Source: Elusimicrobiales bacterium (GTDB taxonomy: Bacteria > Elusimicrobiota > Elusimicrobia > Elusimicrobiales > UBA9959). From it: a stretch of DNA of 64,000 nucleotides. Each line of letters opens with the position of its first letter. The stretch's first letter is position 1. A program made the position numbers and the translations under genes. Below, in pieces: positions 45,826 through 55,100 of the stretch. The notes below the pieces were generated by a model. It searched no databases. It saw nothing but the letters and a program-made list of their open reading frames with translations, and was not told where the DNA came from. The stretch is from the NCBI GenBank assembly GCA_028688015.1, contig JAQTZB010000002.1, forward strand, positions 124,001 through 188,000. The letters run 5' to 3'.

Positions 45826-45831
45826 TAATAT
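45826..45831 (+). promoter_or_regulatory. -10 box of arfB, six bases from the start codon
   Basis: TAATAT (within TTGATAATATA) is followed by six bases and the ATG at 45838. The AT-rich block may also serve the divergent SDR gene, whose start is 57 bases away. Confidence 0.45.
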
Positions 45832-45837
45832 AGGGGC

Positions 45838-46245
45838 ATGGAAAGTAAGCGAATTTACCTGCGGCCCGGCTCCTACGAAGAAAAATTCGTCAGGAGCGGC
45901 GGCCACGGCGGCCAGAACGTCAACAAGGTGGCCACCGCGGTGCAGCTGCGCTTTTTCCCCGCCCTCTCCGGCCTGCCCTGGCCCGTACTGGAGCGGCTCA
46001 AGGCGCTGGCCGGGTCCCGGCTGACGGCCGAGGGCGACATAGTGATAGTCGCCAGCGAACACCGTACGCAGGAGCAGAACCGGCAGGCCGCCCGGACGCG
46101 CCTGGAGGAACTGCTGGCCCGCGCGCTGCGCCCGCCCAAGCGCCGGCGGGCGACAAAACCCTCCTACGGCTCCAAGCTGCGCCGCCTGGAAGGCAAGAAG
46201 CGCCATTCGGATATCAAGCGCGACAGGCGCCCCGATTTTGAGTAA
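45838..46245 (+). CDS. arfB: Peptidyl-tRNA hydrolase ArfB (RF1-like GGQ domain)
   Basis: 135 residues. The release-factor catalytic motif is GGHGGQNVNKVATAVQLRF, and a basic C-terminal tail (RPPKRRRATKPSYGSKLRRL, then KKRHSDIKRDRR) would enter the empty mRNA channel. ArfB rescues ribosomes stalled at mRNA ends without a codon in the A site. It lacks the codon-recognition domain of full release factors, as expected. Confidence 0.93.
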   Translation: MESKRIYLRPGSYEEKFVRSGGHGGQNVNKVATAVQLRFFPALSGLPWPVLERLKALAGSRLTAEGDIVIVASEHRTQEQNRQAARTRLEELLARALRPPKRRRATKPSYGSKLRRLEGKKRHSDIKRDRRPDFE

Positions 46246-46254
46246 AATACTTTT

Positions 46255-46836
46255 ATGGAAACCCCCTATCTCCTGACCACCCTCGCCGCCGCGCTGGCCG
46301 GCGGAATACTGCTGTTCTCTTACCTGCGCCGCGGCAACGCCGGGGCCGCCGTGCCCGCCGAAGGCAGCGCCATCCGCAACCTGGGGGTGAACGTGCGCCT
46401 GCGGGACCTGTTCCGCCTGGCGGTGCTGATAGAGGAGAAGGGCAAGGACTTTTACCTGAAACTTGCGGCCCGGGCCGCCGATCCCGCTACCCAAAAGCTC
46501 TGCGCGTGGCTGGCCGAAGAGGAAGAGCAGCACCGGCAGTTCGCGCAGGATCACCTGAACAAGTGGCGCCCACTGGGCACGCACCTGACCGAATGGCCGC
46601 GCCTGCTGGAAAAAGTCAAGAAGGAAGGCTTCTTCGCCGATCCGCCGGCGGACGGCGCCCCGGAAGCGGAGATGGCCGCCTTCGCTATTAAGCAGGAAAT
46701 AAAGTCCGCGGAATTTTACCGGCTCTTCGAGCAGGCCTTCCCCGAGGCCTGGAAGCGCTCGCGCCTGGACCGCCTGGTGCAGGAAGAGCGCGCCCACGAG
46801 GCCAGGCTCCGCGCCGCCTATCCCGATCTGAAGTAG
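46255..46836 (+). CDS. Membrane-anchored ferritin-like (rubrerythrin-type) protein
   Basis: 193 residues. A TM helix at about 6-25 is followed by a four-helix di-iron layout: AVLIEEKGKDFYLKL, AEEEEQHRQFAQDHL, AIKQEIKSAEFYRLF and VQEERAHEARL. These give the two E-x-x-x-Y and E-E-x-x-H pairs of ferritin-like proteins. No rubredoxin domain is present. It could act in peroxide or iron handling at the membrane. A TAAAAT six bases before the ATG overlaps the arfB stop, so it may be read from its own start or with arfB. Confidence 0.82.
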   Translation: METPYLLTTLAAALAGGILLFSYLRRGNAGAAVPAEGSAIRNLGVNVRLRDLFRLAVLIEEKGKDFYLKLAARAADPATQKLCAWLAEEEEQHRQFAQDHLNKWRPLGTHLTEWPRLLEKVKKEGFFADPPADGAPEAEMAAFAIKQEIKSAEFYRLFEQAFPEAWKRSRLDRLVQEERAHEARLRAAYPDLK

Positions 46837-46837
46837 C

Positions 46838-48781
46838 CTACAGGCAGCCGCCCGACGGAATTTCAAACTCAAGAGTCACTGTCTGATGGCCCTGCGCCTC
46901 CGCCGGCCCGGCCGGAGAGCCGCAGGGCGCGGTCTTTTCGGCCGCGGCCCCACCCGTCCTCACCTTTACCGCCCCTATCTCCCAATCCAGCATATCCCCC
47001 GCGCCGGTATAGCCGGGGCCCGGGCCGCCCCAACCGGCGGAGATCTTCTCCCCGGCCTCCGCCGTTTCCCCGGGCCACAGCCTCCGCACCTCGGTGCCCC
47101 CCTCTCGCAGCGCGGCCAGCGCGCGGGCCAGCGCCGGCGGCTGCGGCCCCCAGGGCAACAGGACCAGCCGGATCTTCACCAGGCGCCCCAGTTCCTCCAG
47201 TCCGCTGAAATTCTTTTCCTCCAGCGAGGTCAGCAGCGCGGCCTCCAGCGAGGCGCGGCCGGCCGTCAGCACCGAGTCGGCCGCTTTGCGCCCGTTCACG
47301 CCCGGGTTCACCAGGTACAGCCCGCCGGGCGCGCTTACCAGCGCGGCCGCGGTGTCGGAATCGCCGAACAGCTGCGCCCGGTAGCGCGCCGGCGCGTCGG
47401 GCCCGGCGCCGCCGAAAGAGCCGGCCGAGGCCACGCCGAGCCCGAGGCCCGCCGCCAGGTACAGGCGCCGCCGGCGGAAACCCAGCAGCGGCGCATGCAG
47501 CAGGGCCAGGGCCAGGATAAAGAACCCGGCCACGAACCACGCCGAGGGCTGCGCCACGCTGACCGAGGCGAAGGGCAGCCCGGCGAAGAAGCGCACCGCC
47601 CAGAGGAAGGCGTCCATGAAGAGCCCGGCGGCCCGGGCCAGCGCGGAGAACAGGAACCCGCCCGACAGCGCCAGCCCGAAGCCGAGGCCCATGGCTATTC
47701 CCGAGGCGGGCACCAGAGCCATGTTGGACAGCAGCGAGATCAGCGAGATCTTGTGGAAGTAGACCGCCAGGACCGGGTAGAGGCAGAGCTGCGCGAAGAA
47801 GCTGACCGCCAGCACCCCCAGCAGGGCGCCGGCCGGCCCGCCGGGCCGCAGATATTTCCCCCACAGCGCCAGCCCTACCGTCAGCCCGTAGGCGGCCAGA
47901 AAGGACATCTGAAACCCGGCGTCGAACAGCGAGCGCGGCGACAACAGCAGGATCAACAGGGCTGCGGCGGCCAACGCCTGGAAGGCCCCGCTCTCGCGGC
48001 GCAGCAGCCAGGCGGCGAGCCCGGCCGTGAACATCAGGTAGGCGCGCACCAGCGGCGCGTCCAGCCCCGCCGCCAGCACGTAGAAACCGGCCAGCGCCAG
48101 CGCGGCCCCGCCGGAATACCTCCGCCCCAGCCCCAGCCGCGAGCAAAGGAAATAGACCACCGCCACCACGAAGCCGACGTTGGAGCCTGAGGCCACCAGC
48201 AGGTGCATCGCGCCCGAATCCTGGAAGGCCGCCTTAAGGTCGGGCGGCACGCTTTTCTTCTCGCCCAGAACCACGCCGCCCAGCACCGCCGCGCCTTCCG
48301 GCGGCAGGGCCGCGCGGAAAGAGGCCAGCGCCGACTCGCGCGCCCGGCGGGCCAGGAGCAGCGCCGGGCCGGCCCGGCGCTTCACCTCCACCTCGCGGGC
48401 GCGCAGCTGCGCGGCTATGCCCCGCCGGGCCAGGAAGTCGGCCCAGTCCAGGCTGCCCGGCACCGAGGCCCCAGGCGGCAGCTCCAGGTCGCCGAAGAGC
48501 TCCACGGTATCGCCGTAGGAATAGGCGCCCGGCGCGGCGTAAACCATCAGCCCGGCGCGGGCCGGGCGCCCGTAAAAGGAAGACGCCTCCAGCGCGAAGC
48601 GCACCCCGCCGGGCACCGGGACCGGGTACTCGGCTACCCGCCCCGCCGCCACGGCCCCGGCGCGGGGCAGGGCGAAGGGCAGCGTCGGCGGCCTGAGCAG
48701 GCGCTCCCGGAAAATAAAAAGGCCCCCGGCGTAAACCAGGAGCAGCAAGAACAGCGGCCTGCGGTAATAAGAGAACAGCAC
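46838..48781 (-). CDS. comEC: ComEC/Rec2 DNA-uptake channel with a degenerate lactamase-like domain
   Basis: 647 residues from a GTG start. An N-terminal DUF4131-like soluble domain follows two TM helices (VELFGDLELPPGASVPGSLDW, FLARRGIAAQLRAREV). The Competence domain has many TM helices and the text LLVASGSNVGFVVAVVYFLC and DAGFQMSFLAAYGL. After about residue 480 comes a lactamase-like region where the metal motif H-x-H-x-D-H should stand; the sequence reads LLTSLEEKNFSGLEEL with no His, so nuclease activity is unlikely. ComEC carries single-stranded DNA across the inner membrane. Confidence 0.9.
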   Translation of the reverse strand: MLFSYYRRPLFLLLLVYAGGLFIFRERLLRPPTLPFALPRAGAVAAGRVAEYPVPVPGGVRFALEASSFYGRPARAGLMVYAAPGAYSYGDTVELFGDLELPPGASVPGSLDWADFLARRGIAAQLRAREVEVKRRAGPALLLARRARESALASFRAALPPEGAAVLGGVVLGEKKSVPPDLKAAFQDSGAMHLLVASGSNVGFVVAVVYFLCSRLGLGRRYSGGAALALAGFYVLAAGLDAPLVRAYLMFTAGLAAWLLRRESGAFQALAAAALLILLLSPRSLFDAGFQMSFLAAYGLTVGLALWGKYLRPGGPAGALLGVLAVSFFAQLCLYPVLAVYFHKISLISLLSNMALVPASGIAMGLGFGLALSGGFLFSALARAAGLFMDAFLWAVRFFAGLPFASVSVAQPSAWFVAGFFILALALLHAPLLGFRRRRLYLAAGLGLGVASAGSFGGAGPDAPARYRAQLFGDSDTAAALVSAPGGLYLVNPGVNGRKAADSVLTAGRASLEAALLTSLEEKNFSGLEELGRLVKIRLVLLPWGPQPPALARALAALREGGTEVRRLWPGETAEAGEKISAGWGGPGPGYTGAGDMLDWEIGAVKVRTGGAAAEKTAPCGSPAGPAEAQGHQTVTLEFEIPSGGCL

Positions 48782-48800
48782 CCGTCCCCCCCAGGACAGA

Positions 48801-49394
48801 CTATATCTTGATCCGGCCCTTCAGCGCGTAACCCAGCGTCACTTCGTCCATGTAGTCTATATCTCCGCCCAGCGGCACGCCGTAGGCGATGCGGGTGATC
48901 TTGCCCACATAGGGCTTGACCAGCCGCGTCAGGTACATCGCCGTGGCCTCGCCGTCGGCGTCGGGGTTAGTGGCGATGATGAGCTCTTTGACGCCGCCGC
49001 CGGCCGCGCGCACGCGCTCCAGCAGCTCTTTGAGCTTGATCTGGTCCGGCATCACCCCGGCCGCCGGCGAGACCGCGCCGTGCAGCACGTGGTAAACCCC
49101 TGAAAAACTCTTGGCCTTCTCTATGGCCGCCAGGTCCTGCGGACGCTCCACAGCGCAGATCACTGAGCGGTCTCGCCCCTGGTCCGCGCAGACAGGGCAG
49201 AGGTCGCCCTCGGCGTAGTTATAGCACTCGGAGCAGTATTTCACCGAGGCCTTCACCTCGCGCAGGGCCGCCACCAGGCTCTCCACCTCGGGCGCAGAGG
49301 CGCGCACCACGTACATGGCGAAGCGCTCGGCCTGCTTGGGGCCGACGCCGGGGAATTTGCGGAATACGCCTATGATCTTTTCCAGCGCCTTCAT
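48801..49394 (-). CDS. recR: Recombination mediator RecR
   Basis: 197 residues with a helix-hairpin-helix start (FRKFPGVGPKQAERFAMYVV), the C4 zinc finger CSECYNYAEGDLCPVC near 60 and a Toprim domain (ICAVERPQDLAAIEKA, IIATNPDADGEATAMYLTRL). It loads RecA in gap repair with RecFO. It overlaps dnaX by 4 bases (ATGA). The usual ybaB/ebfC gene between dnaX and recR is absent. Confidence 0.96.
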   Translation of the reverse strand: MKALEKIIGVFRKFPGVGPKQAERFAMYVVRASAPEVESLVAALREVKASVKYCSECYNYAEGDLCPVCADQGRDRSVICAVERPQDLAAIEKAKSFSGVYHVLHGAVSPAAGVMPDQIKLKELLERVRAAGGGVKELIIATNPDADGEATAMYLTRLVKPYVGKITRIAYGVPLGGDIDYMDEVTLGYALKGRIKI

Positions 49395-51082
49395 TTTACC
49401 TTGTTAATTTTTGTGATGCGGCCGTGGAACACCTTGGCCAGGTGCTTGAGCTCGGGCTCGGTCTCGGCGCCCACCTGCCTGGGGGCGTGCGGGGCCGGGT
49501 GGCGGGCCGGGGCCGGCGCGGCGTCGGGCGGTTCCACCAGCGTCTCGGCGTCACCGGAGTCCATCATGTCCGCTGGCAGCTCGGCCGGGGCCTCGACGGC
49601 GGCCTGCGGCGCGTGTTCGGGCTGCAGGGCCAGTTTGCGGCCGGCCAGCTTCGCCAGCATCTCTTCCAACTCGCCCCGGGCCGTCTCCATCATGCTGACT
49701 TCGAACTTGTTGGAGGTGAGCAGGCGCAGCTTGTCGGCGCCCTCCGGCACTATGCGTACCGAAAGGAGCACATTATAAAGGGAGGGTCTGCTGGAGGAGA
49801 CCTGGCCCAGCAGGCGCTTCCATGCGTCGGCGGGGGCCGCCGCGGGGGCCGGGACGGGAACAGGAGCAGGTCCGGGCGCGGGCCGCGCTGCGGCCGGAGC
49901 CGGGGCGGCTACCTCATTTTTTTTTTGAGCGCCGGGCTGCGGCGCGGGCGGGCTATACTCTCCCCCCTGGCCAAGCCGGGCCTCGAGCAGTTCGAGCTTG
50001 CGCACCAGCGCGTCCAGGTCCTGCGGCGCTTCCAGCAGGGTGAACAGCGCCACCTCGGAGGCCAGCGCCGGGGAATCGGAGAATTTAACTTCCTCTATGA
50101 TCACGTTGAGCTTGCGCGCCAGGCGCGCCAGCGCGCCGGCCTGAATGTCCTTGGGCAGCCCCTTTATTTCCGTGCCGCCGGGAAAGCCCTGGCCGGCCAG
50201 GTAGGCCCCGGCGAACAGGTTGCGCAGCTCGCGCAGCGCGGCCAGCGGGTCGTAGCCGTCGGCCGAGAGCGAGTCGAAAGCCTTGTGCAGCGCGGCGGCG
50301 TCGCGGCCCAGCAGGGCCAGCGCCATGGAATTTATCAGCTCGCCTCCGGGCTGGCCCAGCAGCTCGCTTATGACGGAAGCCTTGATCTCGCCGTGGGCGA
50401 AGGAGGCCGCGCGGTCCAGCATGGTCAGCGCGTCGCGCATGGCGCCGCCGGCGGAGCGGGCTATCAGGCGCAGGGCCTCGGGCTCGGCCTTGAGCTTTTC
50501 GGCCGCCGTCACCTCGGTCAGGCGGGCCACGATGTCCGCCTCGGAGATGGGGCGGAAGCGGAAGCACTGGGAGCGCGACAGGATGGTGGGCGGCACCTTG
50601 TTCTGCTCGGTGGTGGCCATGATGAACACCACGTGCGCCGGCGGCTCTTCCACGGTCTTGAGCAGCGCGTTGAAGGCGCCCTTGGAGAGCATGTGAACTT
50701 CGTCGAGGATGTAGATCTTGTACTTGTCGCGCGAGGGCGCGAAGTCCACGTGGTCGATGATGACGCCGCGCACGTCGTCCACGCCGGTGTTGGAGGCCGC
50801 GTCGATCTCTATGACGTCTATGGACTTGCTCTCGGCTATCTCGGTGCAGGACGGGCACTTGCCGCAGGGGCCGCCGTCCTTGGGCTTGTGGCAGTTCAGG
50901 GTCTTGGCCAGGATGCGGGCGATGGTGGTCTTGCCGCAGCCGCGCTGGCCGTAGAACACGTAGGAGTGGGCCACGCGGCCCAGCTTCACGGCGTTGAGCA
51001 GCGTGGTCTTGACGGTTTCCTGCCCCAGCACCTCCGTGAGGTCGCCGGGCCGGTACTTGGTGCCGAGGTTTTCGTATGACAT
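49391..51082 (-). CDS. dnaX: DNA polymerase III gamma/tau subunit
   Basis: 563 residues. The AAA+ clamp-loader domain has YGQRGCGKTTIARILAKTL, a zinc site C...CGKCPSC near 72, Walker B IYILDEVHMLS and the SRC-like motif LSRSQCFRFRP. Domain III is followed by a Pro/Ala-rich linker (about 385-425) and a tau-like C-terminal part. No programmed frameshift site was looked for in detail. It is coupled to recR. Confidence 0.95.
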   Translation of the reverse strand: MSYENLGTKYRPGDLTEVLGQETVKTTLLNAVKLGRVAHSYVFYGQRGCGKTTIARILAKTLNCHKPKDGGPCGKCPSCTEIAESKSIDVIEIDAASNTGVDDVRGVIIDHVDFAPSRDKYKIYILDEVHMLSKGAFNALLKTVEEPPAHVVFIMATTEQNKVPPTILSRSQCFRFRPISEADIVARLTEVTAAEKLKAEPEALRLIARSAGGAMRDALTMLDRAASFAHGEIKASVISELLGQPGGELINSMALALLGRDAAALHKAFDSLSADGYDPLAALRELRNLFAGAYLAGQGFPGGTEIKGLPKDIQAGALARLARKLNVIIEEVKFSDSPALASEVALFTLLEAPQDLDALVRKLELLEARLGQGGEYSPPAPQPGAQKKNEVAAPAPAAARPAPGPAPVPVPAPAAAPADAWKRLLGQVSSSRPSLYNVLLSVRIVPEGADKLRLLTSNKFEVSMMETARGELEEMLAKLAGRKLALQPEHAPQAAVEAPAELPADMMDSGDAETLVEPPDAAPAPARHPAPHAPRQVGAETEPELKHLAKVFHGRITKINKVK

Positions 51083-51160
51083 AAAGCGGTGGTTAGAGAA
51101 CTTTCTGAAGTCCCACGGCCGCGCCCGGGGAACCCGGGCGGGCCGAGGAACGCGCGGGTT

Positions 51161-52036
51161 TTAGAACTTCAGGCCGGCGCCGATGGAGACGAAGCTCTTG
51201 TTCTTGTCGGCGTAGTTGAAGATCTGGTAGGTCAGGTTGGCGACCACCATGTTCAGGTCGACGTAGCCGCCCAGCGTGATGGTGGAGCTCTCGTCGGTCT
51301 TGGCGGAGGCGCTGCCGCCCTTGTACTTGGTCATGGTGTAGCCGGCGAAGGGCGTCACCATCGGGATGGTGGACGGGATGTCGACGCGGGCGTTCACGCT
51401 GGACTTGGGCTTGGCGGCCTGCACGAAGTTGAGGCCGCTGACGAAGTCCTGCGGGGTCGCGTCCTCGTCGCCGTAGCTGTAGCCGGTGAACGAGGCGGAC
51501 AGGTTGAGCATCAGCACCTTGGCGCCGGCGAACAGCATGGCGGCGGTCTCCGCGGTCTTCCGGTCGGAGGCGCCGGTGACGGCCTGGGTGTGCTGCGTCT
51601 GCTTCAGCGAGGCGCCCACGTCAACGCGGGCCACGCCTTCGCCGCCGCCGTAGGAGGCGCGCGCGCCGGGGCCGGCCAGGCGGGTCTTGCCGCCGGAGGT
51701 CGGGGTCAGCGAGAAGGTAATGTCGCCGGAAACGGACATGTTCTTGTAGCCGTTCACTTCGGGCGTGGTCGCGACCTCGCCGCCGACGGTGTACTTCTCG
51801 GCTTCCCACGCGCCGCGCAGGCCGTAGGTGTTGAAGGTCTTGTCCAGCGCGTCGGAGGTGTAGCGGGTCAGCGAAGGCTCGAAGGCCAGCTGGTCCTGCC
51901 CGATGCGGAGGTTCAGTTTGTAGCCGCTGTAGCCGTCAGGACCGGTGGTGCCGGTCAGGCCGCCGTCGAAGTACCAGGCGGAGGCGTTGAGGCCGAGCCC
52001 GGCCACGAGCGCCATAGAAACAATAAGTTTTTTCAT
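51161..52036 (-). CDS. Putative outer-membrane beta-barrel protein
   Basis: 291 residues. A signal peptide (MKKLIVSMALVAGLGLNASAW) is followed by alternating strands with Gly/aromatic turns (YSGYKLNLRIGQDQLAFEPS, SVSGDITFSLTPTSGGKT, VTPFAGYTMTKYKGG), and the C-terminus is SFVSIGAGLKF. The terminal Phe and strand pattern are typical of outer-membrane barrels of 10-12 strands. I do not recognise the family. It has its own promoter and lies downstream of the terminator of the preceding cluster. Confidence 0.65.
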   Translation of the reverse strand: MKKLIVSMALVAGLGLNASAWYFDGGLTGTTGPDGYSGYKLNLRIGQDQLAFEPSLTRYTSDALDKTFNTYGLRGAWEAEKYTVGGEVATTPEVNGYKNMSVSGDITFSLTPTSGGKTRLAGPGARASYGGGEGVARVDVGASLKQTQHTQAVTGASDRKTAETAAMLFAGAKVLMLNLSASFTGYSYGDEDATPQDFVSGLNFVQAAKPKSSVNARVDIPSTIPMVTPFAGYTMTKYKGGSASAKTDESSTITLGGYVDLNMVVANLTYQIFNYADKNKSFVSIGAGLKF

Positions 52037-52094
52037 CTTTTTCCCCTTTTTTGCAACCGTTTTTCTCTAACCGAAAGCCGTTAAATCCACCTAT

Positions 52095-52100
52095 ATTATA
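52095..52100 (-). promoter_or_regulatory. -10 box for the beta-barrel gene
   Basis: On the minus strand TATAAT at 52100-52095, with a weak -35 (TTATGG) 17 bases upstream, leaves an untranslated leader of roughly 55 bases before the ATG at 52036. Confidence 0.5.
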
Positions 52101-52125
52101 CGATTTTTGCCTCCGCGCCATAAAT

Positions 52126-52157
52126 AAAAAACGCCCCCGGGGGCCGGGGGCGTTTTT
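52126..52157 (-). terminator. Rho-independent terminator after the 1150-residue gene
   Basis: AAAACGCCCCCGG/CCGGGGGCGTTTT stem with a T-run on both strands, 18 bases past the stop at 52176. It closes the cluster of membrane-anchored paralogues. Confidence 0.93.
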
Positions 52158-52175
52158 AACGGATCAGAAACTTCT

Positions 52176-55100
52176 TTAGTTCTCGCAGGTGCCGACCGCG
52201 GTGCGGTAGTTGGCCGGTACGGTGCTCATGAAGGCGGCGCAGTCGCGCTTCTTCTGGCCCACGTACTGGATGCGGCTGTTGGCTGACTGGTTAGCCTGGG
52301 TGAAGGCCTGGTTCTTGGCTTCGAACCGGGTTTCCACCTTGCAGACGGCCCAGCAGGCGTTCTCGCCTATCACGCCGTCGCAGCGGTCGTCGCACTTCTT
52401 GAAGGCCGCGTCGAAGGTGGCCTTGGCCCTGTTGGAAGCGGCCACGGCCACGTCCATCTCCCTGCGGGCGTCCTGGATGGCCTGGTTCTTGACCTGCAGC
52501 GTGGCGCGGTAAGCCGCCGCGCGCTGCGGGTCTATGCCGCTGGTGCCGGAACCCGTGCTGGTGCCGGTACCGCTACCGGTGCTGTGCCCGGTATTGTGGC
52601 CGGTGTTGTGGCCGGCGGCAGGATGGCTGGGGATGCCTTCGAGGCGCTTCACGGTAGCCGCCGCCGGGGCGAACTGCGCGTGGGCGTTGTTGAAGGCGGC
52701 CTGCTTTTCGTCTATCTGCCGCTGTATGGCGGGCACGTCGGCGCCGGGCTTGGCGGCGGCCTCGCGCAGCGCGCCTACTTCGGAGCGCAGGGTGTTCATC
52801 CGCTGCATCTGCTCGCCGGCTACCCGCAGGTTGGAGGTGCAGGTAGTGGAGGTGCAGTTGCGGCGGCCGGCCCAGATCTCGTTATAGAGCGGCTGGTCCA
52901 CGGCGATGGTCGCATCCATGGCGCGCAGCGCTTCTACGCCAGCGTTGGAGGCGGACATCACGCCGGCTCCCGTGCCTGCGCCGGTACCGGAACCTGAGCC
53001 GGTACCAGTGCCGGTGGAGGCGCCTGAACCGGTGCCGGTACCCGTGCCGGTGGCGGAACCCGTGCCGGTGCCGGTGTTAGCGCCGCCGCCGGTGGGGTTG
53101 GCCATGTCTATCTTCCAGGTCTCCGTCAGGGTTTTGCGGATCTTCTCCATCTCTTCCTTGATGGGGTTCATCAGGCTGACGGCCGTGCCGGGGTCTACGG
53201 CGGCGTTACCGGCGTCTTTCTTAACCTCATCGGCGCCGCGTATGGAGGCGCCCAGCAGACTGGCCGGCGCAAGGTTATTAAGGTCGACTACGGCTGAGGC
53301 CACGCCTTTCTTAGTGGCGGGAGAGGTCTCGGCCCAGGCGGCGGCCTCGGCGCTGCGGCCCTCCGCGTCGTTGGGGCCTTTGGCCTCGAAGGGCGTTTCC
53401 TTATTAAGGCCGCGCCAGGTGACGGGCTTCGCTATCAGGGCCTCGCCATTGAGAGCGCTGTTAACGGAGCGGCCTACGAAGTCGGCCACGGCCGTCCGCA
53501 GGTCAGCCGGGGGCGCGCTAACATACTGCAGCCCGGACGGCAGGTTGGACGGCACCACCGGCTGCGCCGGAGGCGTAGCTACAGCGGAGTCCGCGCCGGA
53601 AAGGGCCAGGAACTTCTCCTTTATTTTCGTAACCTGCTCGGCGTTGGGCTGGCCGCTGCCCAGCTCGGTTTTAAGGGTATTCAGTTCGCCCAGTATGCCA
53701 TTGGCGGAGCCGAGCACGCTGCCCGTATAATCCTCGCTAACGCCGCCGGCCAGGGTTTTCACCTGCCCGAGCTGGCTGTTATAGACCGGCAGCGCGCGCT
53801 CGTGGAAGGCTATCTTGGCGTCGGCCTTGGCCACGAAGTCACGGTCGAAGGTGACCATCTGGTCCATGGCGCTCTGGACGTAAGGCTTCACGGCCTGGGT
53901 GGTATCGGCGGAAATGCCGTTGGCCGAGCCGCTTACCAGCGTATTGTTGTTCGCGGCGGCCAGGATGTTGGCCAACTGCGTCTTGAACAGCCTGTACTGG
54001 GACTTCTCGGCCTCTAGGTCGCGCTTAGCCGTAACTATGGCGCGCTCGTAGGCGTTCACCTCGCTGCTCTTGGTGGCGTCGGTGCGGTTATTGATTTCTA
54101 TGACCACCCGGTCGGCCTTGAGGTTGGCGAAACCTCCTGCCACGGCGATGCTCTTGTCGAGCAGCACCTTGGGATCGCTGGTGGCGGCGCCCGCCTGGAT
54201 GTCCAACAGCATCTGCTTGAGGGTCTCGTCGTAATCCTTGAAGACCTGGGCTATGGCGGGAGCGTTGCCGCTGCCCTGGCCGGTCTCGGTGCCGGTGCCG
54301 CCGCCGGTCGTGGTGCCGGTCTCGTTGCCGGTGCCGCCGCCGGTGTTAGTGCCGGTGGGGGTGCCGGTGGTAGTGCCGGCGCCGCCGGGCCACTCGTCAG
54401 TCGAGTAGACGCCGCAGGGGCAGGTCTTGCTGTCCCACTTCTTGATCGTTTCCGGGTCGGCGGACCTGGGGCCGCGTACCGGGTTATTGCAGTCGCCCGT
54501 GGGCGGGGTCAGCGCGCAGATATAGGTAGTAGGGGCGCCGCCGGGGCCGTTCAGGCCGCGCTCTACCTGCTTGCCGAACCACTCGGCCACCTTGCCTACC
54601 ACGGCGTTGATGATCTGCTTGGGGATCTCGTATTTCTTGAAGAACTCCCACTCCAGCGCCTTGTTCATGCGCTGCTTGGCGGCCATTTCGGCCAGCGTCT
54701 CGCCCGAGCGGTTATGCTCGTACTTGTTGTTGGAGTTGGATGGCTTCGTGGTCTTGTCGCCGTCGCCCAGGCCGCCGGCGCCGCCGGCGCCCGCGCCCAC
54801 GTTAACGGCTTCGGCCGCGGCCTTGTCCAGGGAGTTCATGGCCGAGCCGCCGGTGAAGTAGCCGGCCGACTTGTCGGCTTGCGAGCGCAGCTTCTCGAAC
54901 GCGCCCTTGGAGGCGCTGTTAGGGGTATTGCTGGCCACGCCCTTGTAGCCGGCCATAGCGACAGGGCCCACCATGGAGCGCTTGGCCGCCTTGGAGGACG
55001 CGGACTGCGCGTCCTGGATGATCTTGCCGCCGCCCAGCGAACCCGAGGAGCGGGTGCTCTCGCCGCCGCCGAACAGGCCGCGCATGCCGGACTGCATCTT

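Noticed and set aside
46243-46248. TAAAAT six bases before the ferritin-like gene as a further leaderless promoter
   Set aside because: It overlaps the arfB stop codon TAA, so the match may be forced by the codon. It is not counted as evidence for the leaderless pattern.
52548-54380. Regularly spaced short repeats that could suggest a CRISPR array
   Set aside because: They are in-frame Gly-Thr codon repeats inside a long gene, with no constant repeat/spacer structure and no cas genes.
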